Notes: a model not told the origin generated them from the letters alone. A stretch of 64,000 bases of DNA from Luteolibacter sp. Y139 (GCF_038066715.1 NZ_JBBUKT010000004.1:186001-250000), one strand, 5' to 3'. Positions 1 to 7,663 are shown, counted from the stretch's first letter. Numbers and translations: made by a program.

Positions 1-643
1 GACGTCCGGCGATCCACAGCGCGATGAAGGCAATCACCGCGGACACGCCGGCGAGCATCCATACGCGATCATCATCTCCGGCGTGGAAGCTGCGGTAGAT
101 GGCGAGAGGGATGGTTTCCGTGACACCGGGGATGAGGCCGGCGACCATCATGGTGGCGCCGAATTCACCGAGGGCGCGGGCGAAGCCGAGCACGAGGCCG
201 GCGGCGATGCCGCGGCGGGCGAGGGGGACGCTGACGCGGGAGAAGACTTGCCATGGGGTCTTGCCGAGAGTGGAAGCGGCTTCTTCCAAGTGACGCGGCA
301 CTTCCTCGAAGGCCGTGCGGATGCAGCGGAGCAGGAGCGGGAAGGCCATGATGGCGAGGGCCAGCACGACGGCCTTCCAGGTGAAGATGATCTCAATGCC
401 AGATCGTTCTAACAGCGCGCCGAAGGGCCCTTTCTTTCCGAAGAGCTTCAGAAGCACCAGGCCGGTCACCACGGGTGGCACCACCAGTGGCAACATGACC
501 AGCGTCTCAACGAACGCCTTGCCCGGCCACTGCTTGCGGGCCAACAGCCAGCCAAGCGCGAGGCCGAAGGGCAGCGACAGGACGATCGCCGCCGCGGAGA
601 CGCCGAGCGTGAAGAGGATTAGCCTGAAATCGTCCGCCGTCAT
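1..643 (-). CDS. modB: Molybdate ABC transporter permease (3'-truncated by window edge)
   Basis: Inner-membrane permease that moves molybdate/tungstate delivered by ModA; it would pair with a ModC ATPase, expected beyond the left edge. Reading the minus strand from the ATG at 641-643 gives 214 codons (MTADDFRLILFTLG...). Hydrophobic spans are followed by the permease EAA loop (EEAASTLGKTPWQVF) and the ModB-typical GEFGAT. The sequence runs off the window, so the last helix is missing. The modA stop codon (644-646) abuts this start with no gap, so the two are co-transcribed and probably translationally coupled. Identification as ModB rather than a sulfate permease rests on the modA neighbour and the ModE-like regulator nearby. 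Confidence 0.92.
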   Translation of the reverse strand, partial: MTADDFRLILFTLGVSAAAIVLSLPFGLALGWLLARKQWPGKAFVETLVMLPLVVPPVVTGLVLLKLFGKKGPFGALLERSGIEIIFTWKAVVLALAIMAFPLLLRCIRTAFEEVPRHLEEAASTLGKTPWQVFSRVSVPLARRGIAAGLVLGFARALGEFGATMMVAGLIPGVTETIPLAIYRSFHAGDDDRVWMLAGVSAVIAFIALWIAGR

Positions 644-1372
644 TTATTCCTTCGCGAGCCCGAAGCCGCGGGCCGTGAAGATCTTCGACGCTTCTTCCGA
701 TTTCAGGAAGTCTGCAAATTTCTTTGCCTCATCCGCCTGCTTGGTGGCGGTGCAGACGGCCACCGGGTAGATGATGGCGGGGGCCTCGCCGGCCGGGACG
801 GTCCAGGCAACCTTCACCTTCTTCGAGACGGCGGCGTCGGTCTTGTAGACGATGGCGGCGTCGGCATTGCCAGCTTCGACGGCGGCGAGGGCGGCGCGGA
901 CGTTTTCGCTGCCGACGCACTTGGGGCCGATGCTTTCCCACAGGCCTTGCTTGGTGAGCCAGTTCTTGGCGTAGACGCCGGCGGGGACTGCCACGGGATC
1001 GCCGATGGAGATGCGCTTGAAGTTCGCGAGATCAGAGCCGCCGGAGACCTTGGCTTCGGATTCGTTGGGCACCACGACGACAAGTGCGTTGGTGAGGAGC
1101 TTGGTGACGTTATTCACCAGCTTGGCCTCCTCGACCTTCTTCATGTTCGCCTCGTCGGCGGAGATGAAGACATCGATGGGCGCGCCTTCCTCGATCTGGC
1201 GGGCAAGGACGTTCGATGCCGCCAGCACCGGGGTGATCTTGGTGCCGTTCGCCTTCTCATAGGCGGCACCGACTTCCTTGACGGATTCAGCGAGGCTGGC
1301 GGCGGCGGCGACGCGGAGTTCACCGGCCGCAGCGGCCAGCGAGGCGAACAGGAGAAGAAACAGGGATTTCAT
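644..1372 (-). CDS. modA: Periplasmic molybdate-binding protein
   Basis: Solute-binding component of the ModABC molybdate importer, 242 aa, the usual family size. An N-terminal signal peptide (MKSLFLLLFASLAAAAG) is followed by the family pattern LRVAAAASLAES, and then by PIDVFISAD and IGDPVAVPAGVYA, all ModA hallmarks lining the oxyanion site. It is the first gene of the modAB operon and lies downstream of the TonB-dependent receptor gene, with an 85-nt gap that contains a ModE-like dyad (1405-1428). Repression at high molybdate is therefore expected. The assignment is firm; whether tungstate is also bound cannot be told. Confidence 0.95.
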   Translation of the reverse strand: MKSLFLLLFASLAAAAGELRVAAAASLAESVKEVGAAYEKANGTKITPVLAASNVLARQIEEGAPIDVFISADEANMKKVEEAKLVNNVTKLLTNALVVVVPNESEAKVSGGSDLANFKRISIGDPVAVPAGVYAKNWLTKQGLWESIGPKCVGSENVRAALAAVEAGNADAAIVYKTDAAVSKKVKVAWTVPAGEAPAIIYPVAVCTATKQADEAKKFADFLKSEEASKIFTARGFGLAKE

Positions 1373-1404
1373 GATTCAGGGGCGGTGGCGCGAGTGACGA
1401 GAGT

Positions 1405-1428
1405 CGATATCACCATGAATAGATATTG
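1405..1428 (-). promoter_or_regulatory. ModE-like operator upstream of modA
   Basis: A 24-bp dyad with half-sites CGATATC and GATATTG separated by 10 bp, ending 32 nt before the modA ATG. Length and CG-flanked AT-rich half-sites match the dyads at 3426-3449 and 5298-5321, and resemble the known E. coli ModE operator (CGTTATAT...ATAACG). The site lies where a promoter would be, so it would act by repression. The role is inferred. Confidence 0.7.
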
Positions 1429-1457
1429 GAAATCATCCAGCGGTTTTCCGGTTCGAA

Positions 1458-3404
1458 TCAGAACTCGTAGCGAATGTCGCCGAAGAAGGTGCGGCCGGGT
1501 TCCGGGAAGCCTTCGTCCAGCTGCTGATTGCGATCGAGAATGTTGAGGACGCCGAAGCCGAGCTTTACGTCGCCGGGCAATTCGACCTCGGCCTTCACGT
1601 CGGCGGACGCGTAGATGCCGACGCGCTTGCCGGTGCTGGAGACCACGCGCGAGTCCGACCAGGTGAAGGACGGGATCAGGCGGAGGCGTTCCATGAGATC
1701 CAACTTCGAGAAGAGCGTCACCTCGTGCTCGGGGACGTTGATGATGCTGATTGCCGGGTTGGTGCGGTTTTCCGCGGAGATCCACGCGTAGTTGAAGCCG
1801 GCCTGGATGGTATCGGTGAATTTCGAAGCCATCGCGAACTCGAAGCCGCGGTGCTCGACCTCGCCGACATTCTGGAGCTGGAAGAGCCCGGCGCCTCCGG
1901 GAGTGAAGGCGACATTGTCGACGCGCTGGATGGCATCATCGATGCGGGAGAAGAAGAGGTTCGCTTCCCATTCGATGCGCTTGTCATTGGCCTTGCCGCC
2001 GATGCCGAGGTCGAAGTGATTGACGGTTTCAGGATCGAGGTTCGGGTTCGGGATCGCTTGGCCGAGGCGATACGAGTAGCGATCCTTGATGGTGGGGAAG
2101 CGGCTCTTTTCCGCCCAGCCGAGGTGGCCTTCAAGGCAATCGTTGAACTGCTGGCGATAGACGAGCTGCGGATTCCATGAGGAGTTCTTGTCGCCGTAGA
2201 GCGGGGCTCCGCTGTTCGTGTCGACGGCTTCTCGGATATCGCGCCAGTCGTAGCTGACGCCGCCGGTCAGGGAGCCGCCCTGGCCGAAGTCGTATTCTGC
2301 TTCGAAGCCAACGGAGGCGGTCTCGTCTTCGAAGGTGTAGGTGGGAGCGCCGAGGTTCGTCTCCTCGTGGTGATCCCGCTCGTAGTGGACCGCGGCGGCG
2401 AGGCGGGTGTTCTTCAGCGAGCGATTCTCGATGGTGGCGGAGGCGCCGGCGATCCAGTCGTCGTAGTAGGAATTGAAGGTGTAGCCCTTGGTCTGGGACG
2501 AGTAGGTCGCGTCGTCGAAGGAGCGGAGCAGGTTCTGGAAGGTGTCGTAGTGCCACTTGGTCTCCAGCGTGGTCTCGGTGCCGAGCGCGGTGCGGGTGAG
2601 GATGTAAACGGTGTCCTTGTCCCAATACGGCCATTGCCAGAAGCGTGGCGCGACCTTCTTGTCGTAGCCGGCATAGGGTGGTGTGCCCTTCTCGCCGCGC
2701 TGCGACCAGAAGCCGAGGACGTATTCATCGTCAACGGCCGGCGTCCAGCCGATGCGACCGGAGACGTGCCAGTCCTCGCTGTAGGAGTTGTTGCGGCGGC
2801 CGCCGTTCTCGGTGGGACGAGGAACGAAATCATCGGACAGCGGAAAGGCGCTGCGCTCGATCCAGGAGAGGTCGAATTGCCAGTAGAACTTTTCCTCGCG
2901 GCCGCCCGCGCTCAGGCCAGCGTCCCAGCCATCGCCGGAGAAGGCACCGGCGTGGACGGCGCCTTCCAGCTTCTCGGTGGGGCGGCGGGTGAAGACGTTG
3001 ATGAGGCCGCCGAGGGTGTTAGGTCCCGCGAGCACGGGGCTGATGCTCTTTGCCACTTCGATCTCGCCGGCTTCCGGCATCAGGAAGCGACCGAGGTCCG
3101 CGTAGCCATCGTAGGGGACATAAACGGGGATGCCATCGATGTGCAGCGGCACCTGGCGCAGGTCGAAGCCGCGCACGGTGACCATGCTCTCGGCACGTGC
3201 GCCCATCCGGGTCAGGCTGACGCCCGGCAGGAGATCCAGCGATTCCGCGAGATTGCGGCGCTCGAAATCCTGCACCTCCTCAGCGGTGATCCGGTGGGTG
3301 ATGCCGGGCTTCATGGCCTCGACGACCATTTCACCGAGTTCCGTCTCGGAAGTGGCCGCGGAAGCGGCGAGGGGAGCGAGGCAGAGAAGGGGAAGTGCTT
3401 TCAT
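1458..3404 (-). CDS. TonB-dependent outer-membrane receptor, probable molybdate/tungstate uptake
   Basis: 648-aa TonB-dependent receptor. There is a signal peptide (residues 1-17), then a plug domain (about 30-150) with AESLDLLPGVSLTR, VTVRGFDLRQVPLHIDGIPVY and GGLINVFTRRP. A 22-strand-type barrel follows, ending in FFGDIRYEF with the terminal aromatic residue expected for outer-membrane insertion. Substrates of such receptors are usually iron chelates, cobalamin or metals. Here the context is unusual: modA-modB lie immediately downstream, and a ModE-like dyad (3426-3449) ends 21 nt before the start codon. I infer an oxyanion (molybdate/tungstate) or molybdophore substrate. Alternatives are a siderophore receptor that is merely co-located. 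TonB/ExbBD are not in the window. Confidence 0.9.
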   Translation of the reverse strand: MKALPLLCLAPLAASAATSETELGEMVVEAMKPGITHRITAEEVQDFERRNLAESLDLLPGVSLTRMGARAESMVTVRGFDLRQVPLHIDGIPVYVPYDGYADLGRFLMPEAGEIEVAKSISPVLAGPNTLGGLINVFTRRPTEKLEGAVHAGAFSGDGWDAGLSAGGREEKFYWQFDLSWIERSAFPLSDDFVPRPTENGGRRNNSYSEDWHVSGRIGWTPAVDDEYVLGFWSQRGEKGTPPYAGYDKKVAPRFWQWPYWDKDTVYILTRTALGTETTLETKWHYDTFQNLLRSFDDATYSSQTKGYTFNSYYDDWIAGASATIENRSLKNTRLAAAVHYERDHHEETNLGAPTYTFEDETASVGFEAEYDFGQGGSLTGGVSYDWRDIREAVDTNSGAPLYGDKNSSWNPQLVYRQQFNDCLEGHLGWAEKSRFPTIKDRYSYRLGQAIPNPNLDPETVNHFDLGIGGKANDKRIEWEANLFFSRIDDAIQRVDNVAFTPGGAGLFQLQNVGEVEHRGFEFAMASKFTDTIQAGFNYAWISAENRTNPAISIINVPEHEVTLFSKLDLMERLRLIPSFTWSDSRVVSSTGKRVGIYASADVKAEVELPGDVKLGFGVLNILDRNQQLDEGFPEPGRTFFGDIRYEF

Positions 3405-3425
3405 CGTGGGGGACGAAAGCGGGAT

Positions 3426-3449
3426 CGTTATATTTCTAAAAGTATAACG
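3426..3449 (-). promoter_or_regulatory. ModE-like operator upstream of the TonB-dependent receptor
   Basis: The best of three similar dyads: perfect half-sites CGTTATA and TATAACG separated by 10 bp, 21 nt upstream of the receptor start codon. It matches the remembered ModE consensus closely. The flank on the right side (to about 3488) resembles the flank of the dyad at 5298-5321. Confidence 0.78.
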
Positions 3450-3488
3450 AGCGTCATCCCGGCCCGCGGTGATGAATTCGCTTCATCA
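3426..3488. repeat. Duplicated operator/modE-3'-end block, copy 1
   Basis: This stretch aligns with 5298-5360: the 24-bp dyad, then GCGTCAT(C/T)CCGGC, then GATGAATTCG and CTTCATC/CTCATC, with small indels. In copy 2 the right half is the coding end of the modE-like gene. Here it is non-coding, so it looks like a remnant of a segmental duplication. Confidence 0.6.
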
Positions 3489-3499
3489 TGGCTAGAACG

Positions 3500-4750
3500 C
3501 TATTGAGCGTTTTGGAGAAATGCCTCACGGGCCTCGGGGAGGGTTTCATTGAGGATAGCGAGGATCTTCCGGCGTTCCTCGGGTTCCAGGTAGGCGTAAC
3601 GTTCCCCGGCTGTGCCCCCCTGCAAGGCGGTGTGAAGGCGCTCGAAGATCAGTGTTTTGAGCGGGGAAGGCAGGGCTGAGAATGACTCCGAATAGATCAG
3701 GAAGCTGCAGCGATTGGCGAACAGGCGGTCGCTGTTGGAGAAGTCCTTGAGGGAATCGCCGTCGCTGGTGCGCGGAGTGTTGGAGGAAAACGCTTCGCGG
3801 AAGGTCTCGCTGATTTCGATGCCGCCTGGCAGGGGCGCGGCACCTCTAAACAGCAGGTGATCGACGACTTCATCGGCGATGCTAGCGAGGGGAGATTGCG
3901 TCGCTTCCGGATCGGCTGCCGCTTCCATCAGCGCGCGGCGGGAGCGATGGGACGCGCGCGTGAGGACATTGTGCATGGTCACCTGATGCTGGAAGACGAG
4001 CAGCGCGCCGGCATCGCTGGTGGCGGCGAGGTATTTCGAGGTGTCGAAGAACTCGGTGAGATCGGTGGGACGTATGGGGCTCGGGGTTGGGTTTGGCTGG
4101 TTGTTGAAAGCATTGCCGAGATGATCGGCCATGCCGGTGTAGCCGGTCACATACCAGCCACCCCAACGCTGCGCGAAGGGTGTGGCGTCATCGGTGAGTT
4201 GGAAGGCCTGGCCCGCCACGGTCTCGCCGCGCTCGGTCGCTGCGACGCTGCGCGCGATCAAGGACGGGATCTCGCGGCCGGTTTCGCCGCCGTGACAGCG
4301 CAGGCACTCGGTTTCCCGCACGAAGGTCCGGCGGTCATTGCGCGCGTCCTGTGGATCGAGGGAGTAGTAGATGGGCCCGAGTTCGGCATCGATCGAGGCA
4401 ACCTCAATGAGTCCACCGGGCATCCAGCCGACGTAGATCGAGTCGGAGAAATACAGGGCCCGCGGATTGCGAGGATCGATCAGTGAGCCCTGCAGGCTGG
4501 TCTTGGAGAAGACGACGATCTGGCTTTCGACGGGGACGTTGAGTTCCTGCAGGACGGCCCGGAGGATCTCGGCATCGGTGCCTTTGAAGGAGACTTCGTG
4601 AGCTTCGATTTTTTTCAGGAGGCGCGCGACGGCGTCGTCCGGCTTGCGGCTGGAATACTGGATTGGTGGCAATTCATAGGCTGACTTCCGGGTCTGTGCA
4701 TTGCCTGCGGCGAGCGATGCGGCCAGGAAGCAGAAGAGGACGCGTTTCAT
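3500..4750 (-). CDS. Secreted mono-haem c-type protein of unknown function
   Basis: 416 aa with a signal peptide (MKRVLFCFLAASLAAGNAQ) and one haem-binding motif CLRCH at residues 149-153, so it should be a periplasmic c-type cytochrome. The regions around the motif (DPQDARNDRRTFVRETECLRCHGG, split by me into short motifs: LDPQDARND, TFVRETE) and the later HQVTMHNVLTRASH and RCSFLIYSESF strings recur in a conserved uncharacterised planctomycete/verrucomicrobial family, as I recall it. It starts 9 nt after the stop of the sulfite-oxidase-fold gene, so the two form an operon under the dyad at 5298-5321. I infer an electron-transfer partner for a periplasmic enzyme; no substrate can be named. 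A hairpin (3496-3511) overlaps the stop codon. Confidence 0.82.
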   Translation of the reverse strand: MKRVLFCFLAASLAAGNAQTRKSAYELPPIQYSSRKPDDAVARLLKKIEAHEVSFKGTDAEILRAVLQELNVPVESQIVVFSKTSLQGSLIDPRNPRALYFSDSIYVGWMPGGLIEVASIDAELGPIYYSLDPQDARNDRRTFVRETECLRCHGGETGREIPSLIARSVAATERGETVAGQAFQLTDDATPFAQRWGGWYVTGYTGMADHLGNAFNNQPNPTPSPIRPTDLTEFFDTSKYLAATSDAGALLVFQHQVTMHNVLTRASHRSRRALMEAAADPEATQSPLASIADEVVDHLLFRGAAPLPGGIEISETFREAFSSNTPRTSDGDSLKDFSNSDRLFANRCSFLIYSESFSALPSPLKTLIFERLHTALQGGTAGERYAYLEPEERRKILAILNETLPEAREAFLQNAQ

Positions 4751-4759
4751 GACGCCCGC

Positions 4760-5254
4760 CTATTTGGCCAAGGAGACGAGCTCGATCGAAACGACCTGGC
4801 GGCAGGAACGTGCGCCTCGCTTGTCGCCGGGAGTGATCACGCGGAGAGGGGCGGCGGATGGCGGGAGGATTTCGCCGTTTTCCTTGTCGGCGAGGAGGAT
4901 GGTGCGGTTGCTGAAGTTCTCATCGAACTCCGCGAGCGAGAAGAGCACGGCGTAGTTGTCCTTGCAGCGGATGATCACGCCAACCATCAGGCCACCTCCG
5001 CGCATCTTGTCGCCCAGCGGTGCGTCGACCTTCGCGAGAAGCTCGCGCATCGCCACGCCTGAGTAGCGGCGCTCGGGTTCATCGCCTTGCTCGGGTACGG
5101 TCACTTCGGTATGGGGCAATGCGGCGAACTCGGCTTCTGTCAGGGTGATTGTCTTTTCACCAAAGCGGACGGTGAGAACCGGTTCGGCGGCGCGGAGGAC
5201 CGAGCCGATCGAAAGAAAGAGCAGGACGAGTGGAAGGATGAGGCGCTGGTGCAT
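4760..5254 (-). CDS. Secreted sulfite-oxidase-fold (molybdopterin-binding-like) protein
   Basis: 164 aa: a signal peptide (MHQRLILPLVLLFLSIGSVLRA) and a small domain resembling the oxidoreductase molybdopterin-binding (SUOX) fold. Recognisable positions are YSGVAMRELLAKVDAP, the DNYAVLFSLAEFD string matching the usual DGY...f..el, ILLADKENGEILP and APLRVITPGDK. The cysteine that ligates Mo in true sulfite oxidases is not evident; the only cysteines are in IIRCKDNY and RSCRQV. Binding of the full cofactor is therefore doubtful, and the family has many cofactor-free members. First gene of a two-gene operon with the haem protein; a ModE-like dyad lies 43 nt upstream. The name describes the fold only. 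Confidence 0.82.
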   Translation of the reverse strand: MHQRLILPLVLLFLSIGSVLRAAEPVLTVRFGEKTITLTEAEFAALPHTEVTVPEQGDEPERRYSGVAMRELLAKVDAPLGDKMRGGGLMVGVIIRCKDNYAVLFSLAEFDENFSNRTILLADKENGEILPPSAAPLRVITPGDKRGARSCRQVVSIELVSLAK

Positions 5255-5297
5255 GGCAGGAATGAAATCGCGTTCGCCATGGATAGTGGATCATCCT

Positions 5298-5321
5298 CGA
5301 TCTATTTGCGAAAGGATATCG
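5298..5321 (-). promoter_or_regulatory. ModE-like operator upstream of the sulfite-oxidase-fold gene
   Basis: A 24-bp dyad, half-sites CGATCTA and GATATCG with a 10-bp spacer, 43 nt before the start codon at 5254 and 15 nt after the modE-like stop. It shares length, end bases and central T/A tracts with the sites at 1405 and 3426. It is the most degenerate of the three. Confidence 0.6.
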
Positions 5322-5360
5322 GGCGTCATTCCGGCGTCAGGAGGATGAATTCGTCTCATC
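5298..5360. repeat. Duplicated operator/modE-3'-end block, copy 2
   Basis: Counterpart of 3426-3488. In this copy the segment 5337-5360 encodes the C-terminus of the modE-like protein (DETNSSS and stop). Confidence 0.6.
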
Positions 5361-5699
5361 GCCTGCGAGGAGCCGCCGCATTTTTCGCAGCACCGGGGAG
5401 CTGGCCTTTTCGGCGGCGGCCACGGCTTCGTGATAGAGCGCGAGCACCTTGCGGCCGGTGTCGGTGAGCGCTGCGCCGCCTTGTTCCTTGCCGCCGCGCT
5501 GGAGGGAGACCAGCGGCTCGCGGAATCGTTCGTTGAGGCCCTTCACCATTTTCCATGCCTTCATGTAGGACATTTCCATTTCCCCGGCGGCGGCTTGGAG
5601 GCTGCCGAGGGCGTCGATCTTTTCCAGCAACTCGGCCTTGCCGGGGCCGAAGGAGAGTTCGCCGGAGAGCAGGAGGCGGATCGGGCGGTCATCGGGCAT
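5337..5699 (-). CDS. modE: ModE-type regulator, DNA-binding domain only
   Basis: 120-aa regulator with the ModE/LysR-like winged helix-turn-helix: LLEKIDALGSLQAAAGEMEMSYMKAW (in pieces: IDALGSLQAAA, MSYMKAWKMVKGLN), then the wing LQRGGKEQGGAALTDTGRKVLALY. The MOP (molbindin) sensor domains of the 262-aa E. coli protein are absent, so any molybdate sensing must occur otherwise. I chose the ATG at 5697-5699, because an upstream TTG (5735) adds only 12 unlikely residues. GGAG sits just before this ATG. The gene is followed by an operator-bearing gene on the same strand and is adjacent to the whole Mo uptake cluster. Repressor of the three dyads is the natural inference. Confidence 0.88.
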   Translation of the reverse strand: MPDDRPIRLLLSGELSFGPGKAELLEKIDALGSLQAAAGEMEMSYMKAWKMVKGLNERFREPLVSLQRGGKEQGGAALTDTGRKVLALYHEAVAAAEKASSPVLRKMRRLLAGDETNSSS

Positions 5700-5749
5700 G
5701 TCTCCATGCTGGCCAATTGCCCGGCGATCGGGCAAGAGAATCGGTGGCC

Positions 5750-6785
5750 ATGGATTATCGCGAGCACGCCATCAACCGGGACTGGTCCGCGGAGGGCAAG
5801 ATCGACTTGCTGCGGCAGATGATGCGGATCCGGCGATTCGAGCAGCGGGCCTTGCACTACTACAACGGAGGCAGAATTGGCGGCTTCCTCATCCTGAGCA
5901 TCGGGCAGGAATCGGTGTCGGCGAGCGTACGATCTCTGATGGGACCCGAGGATCACGGGATCAGCGGGCCATGCCATTGCGGCGGGCCTGCCAATGGGAG
6001 CGGGGATGGCAGAGCTTTTTGGAAAGACCAATGGCTGCTCGAAAGGGAAGGGCGGGATGTTTTCTTTCTACCATCCGCTGGGGAATCACTGGGGTTGCCA
6101 TGCAACTGCCGCCGGGCAGACGCCTCTGGCGGCAGGGCTCGCCTTTGCGCTCAAGCAACGGGAGATCGCCGGGGCGGTGGTGTGTTTCCTGGGTGATGGT
6201 GCGGTGAATCAGGGCGTGTATCACGAGTCGCTGAATCTTGCCGGTTTGTTCGGGTTGCCGGTGGTCTATCTGATCGAGAACAACGGGTACGCGATGGGCA
6301 TGTCGGTGTCGCGTTCATCGCGCTTCAAGGAATGCCTTGCCCGGCGCGCTGAAGGATACGACATCGATTGGGACAGATGCGGCGATGGGGATATCTATCA
6401 GCTCCGCGCGAAGGTCTGGACGGCGCTGGAACGAGCGCGGCGCGAGAGGCGGCCGACGGTGCTGGAGGTGGAGACGTATCGCTACTACGGCTTCACGGTG
6501 GCGGACGCGAATGCCAAGAAGTATCGGACTGTCGACGAGATCGAGGAGCGGAAGAAGCGGGATCCGCTGAGGCTTTGGCGGCAGCACTTGCTTGCCGAAG
6601 GGATTCTCAGCGAAGCGGCTGCGGAGGAGATCGATTTGCGGGCGAAGGATGAGGCGAGCGAGGCGGCGAAGTTTGCGGAGGCGGGAGAGGCTCCGACGGT
6701 CGCGGAAATCGTTCGCGATGTTTATTGGGAATCCGATCACGATACCGAGGCCTCGCGGATCGGGCGCCATTTCTTCGGTGAGTAG
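5750..6785 (+). pseudogene. pdhA: TPP-dependent dehydrogenase E1 alpha subunit (pyruvate dehydrogenase type), frame disrupted
   Basis: The N-terminal part reads from ATG 5750 (MMRIRRFEQRALHYYNGGRI, IGQESVSASVRSLMGPEDH). The C-terminal part continues in the +1 frame (GHAIAAGLPMGAGMAELFGK, then the TPP motif GDGAVNQG...VVYLIENNG, and ANAKKYRTVDEIE) to the stop at 6783-6785. Both halves belong to one E1 alpha chain of about 345 aa. Between the DH of the first half and GHA of the second only 10 nt are present, where the family (from memory) has about eight residues, so a net loss of about 14 nt around 5957-5966 is likely. No E1 beta or E2 gene follows; it ends just before a convergent LysR gene. 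Either a real pseudogene, a decayed paralogue, or an assembly error. Confidence 0.8.
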
Positions 6786-6787
6786 CC

Positions 6788-7663
6788 TCAGGTGGCTTTC
6801 ACTTCGGCTTTCAAGATCGCGAGGAACTTCGCCAAGGCGGGGTTCGTGTCACCCTTGCGCCATGCGGCGGCGACGGTCCAGGTGGCGTCCTTGTCGCGGA
6901 TCGGGTGCTCGCGCAGGCCGGAGAAGCGGCTGGTGCCGGCGGATTGGGGGATGACGGTGACGCCGAGGCCGGCTTGGACGAGGGCGAGGGCGGTGGTGAA
7001 TTCCGGAACCTGCTGGATGACGCGTGGGTGAAAGCCGTGTTTGCTGCAGAGACGCAGGACGTGGCCGTAGAAGCCGGGAGAGCGAGCTTCAAGGATGCTG
7101 ACGAAGGGCAGGTCGCGGCAGTTGGCGAGCGTGGCATTTGCGGGGAGCGGGAAGGCTGCTGAGGAAACGAGGGTGAGCCGGTCCTTGATCACCGGCAGCA
7201 GCTTGAACTCGGCTGGGGCGGGCAGGCGCACGAAGCCGAGGTCCAGCTCGCCCTTGCGCAGTGCTTCGGTCTGTTCGGCAGTGGACATGTCGCGGAGGCT
7301 GATCTGGATGCCGGGTGAGGTTTCGCGCAGTTTCACGATGACCCGCGGCACGAGTTCCAGGGTGTGGAAGCCGAAGCCGAGGGAGAGTTTTCCTGATTCG
7401 CCGAGTGCCGAGGCATGGGCGCTATCCAGCAAACGATCGAAGCCCGCGACGACGCCGCGCGCTTCCTTGAGGAACTGTTTTCCCAGCGAACTCAGCGTGG
7501 TGCCGTGGCGTCCGCGTTCGAAGAGCGGCGCGCCGAGTTCGTCCTCCATGCGGTGGATCTGCTTGGTCAGGGCGGGCTGGCTCAGATTCAGCAAACGCGA
7601 GGCGCGGCCGAAGTGGAGTTGTTCCGCCAGCAGGATGAAGGACTTCAATTCGCGCATCTCCAT
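6788..7663 (-). CDS. LysR-family transcriptional regulator
   Basis: 291 aa. The N-terminal winged HTH (residues 1-60) shows the family pattern: MRELKSFILLAEQLHFGRAS, LLNLSQPALTKQIHRMEDEL and GAPLFERGRHGTTLSSLG. The remainder is a periplasmic-binding-protein-like effector domain (LSLGFGFHTLELVPRVI, ELDLGFVRLPAP, VQAGLGVTVIPQSA). It is divergent from the MFS transporter gene, 70 nt apart between start codons. In LysR systems the divergent gene is commonly the target, so regulation of that transporter is likely. The effector is unknown. Confidence 0.93.
   Translation of the reverse strand: MEMRELKSFILLAEQLHFGRASRLLNLSQPALTKQIHRMEDELGAPLFERGRHGTTLSSLGKQFLKEARGVVAGFDRLLDSAHASALGESGKLSLGFGFHTLELVPRVIVKLRETSPGIQISLRDMSTAEQTEALRKGELDLGFVRLPAPAEFKLLPVIKDRLTLVSSAAFPLPANATLANCRDLPFVSILEARSPGFYGHVLRLCSKHGFHPRVIQQVPEFTTALALVQAGLGVTVIPQSAGTSRFSGLREHPIRDKDATWTVAAAWRKGDTNPALAKFLAILKAEVKAT

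Noticed and set aside
2367-3506. Long open frame on the plus strand opposite the TonB-dependent receptor
   Set aside because: Antisense shadow of a clear receptor gene in GC-rich DNA; its product (V/G/D-rich) has no recognisable domain.
3496-3511. Terminator at the end of the mono-haem gene (AACGCT-ATTG-AGCGTT)
   Set aside because: Only a 6-bp stem overlapping the stop codon, without a T tract on the minus strand.
5994-6785. Independent short dehydrogenase gene starting at the internal ATG 5994
   Set aside because: It would lack the N-terminal third of the E1 alpha fold, which is present in the preceding frame from 5750; better explained as one disrupted gene.
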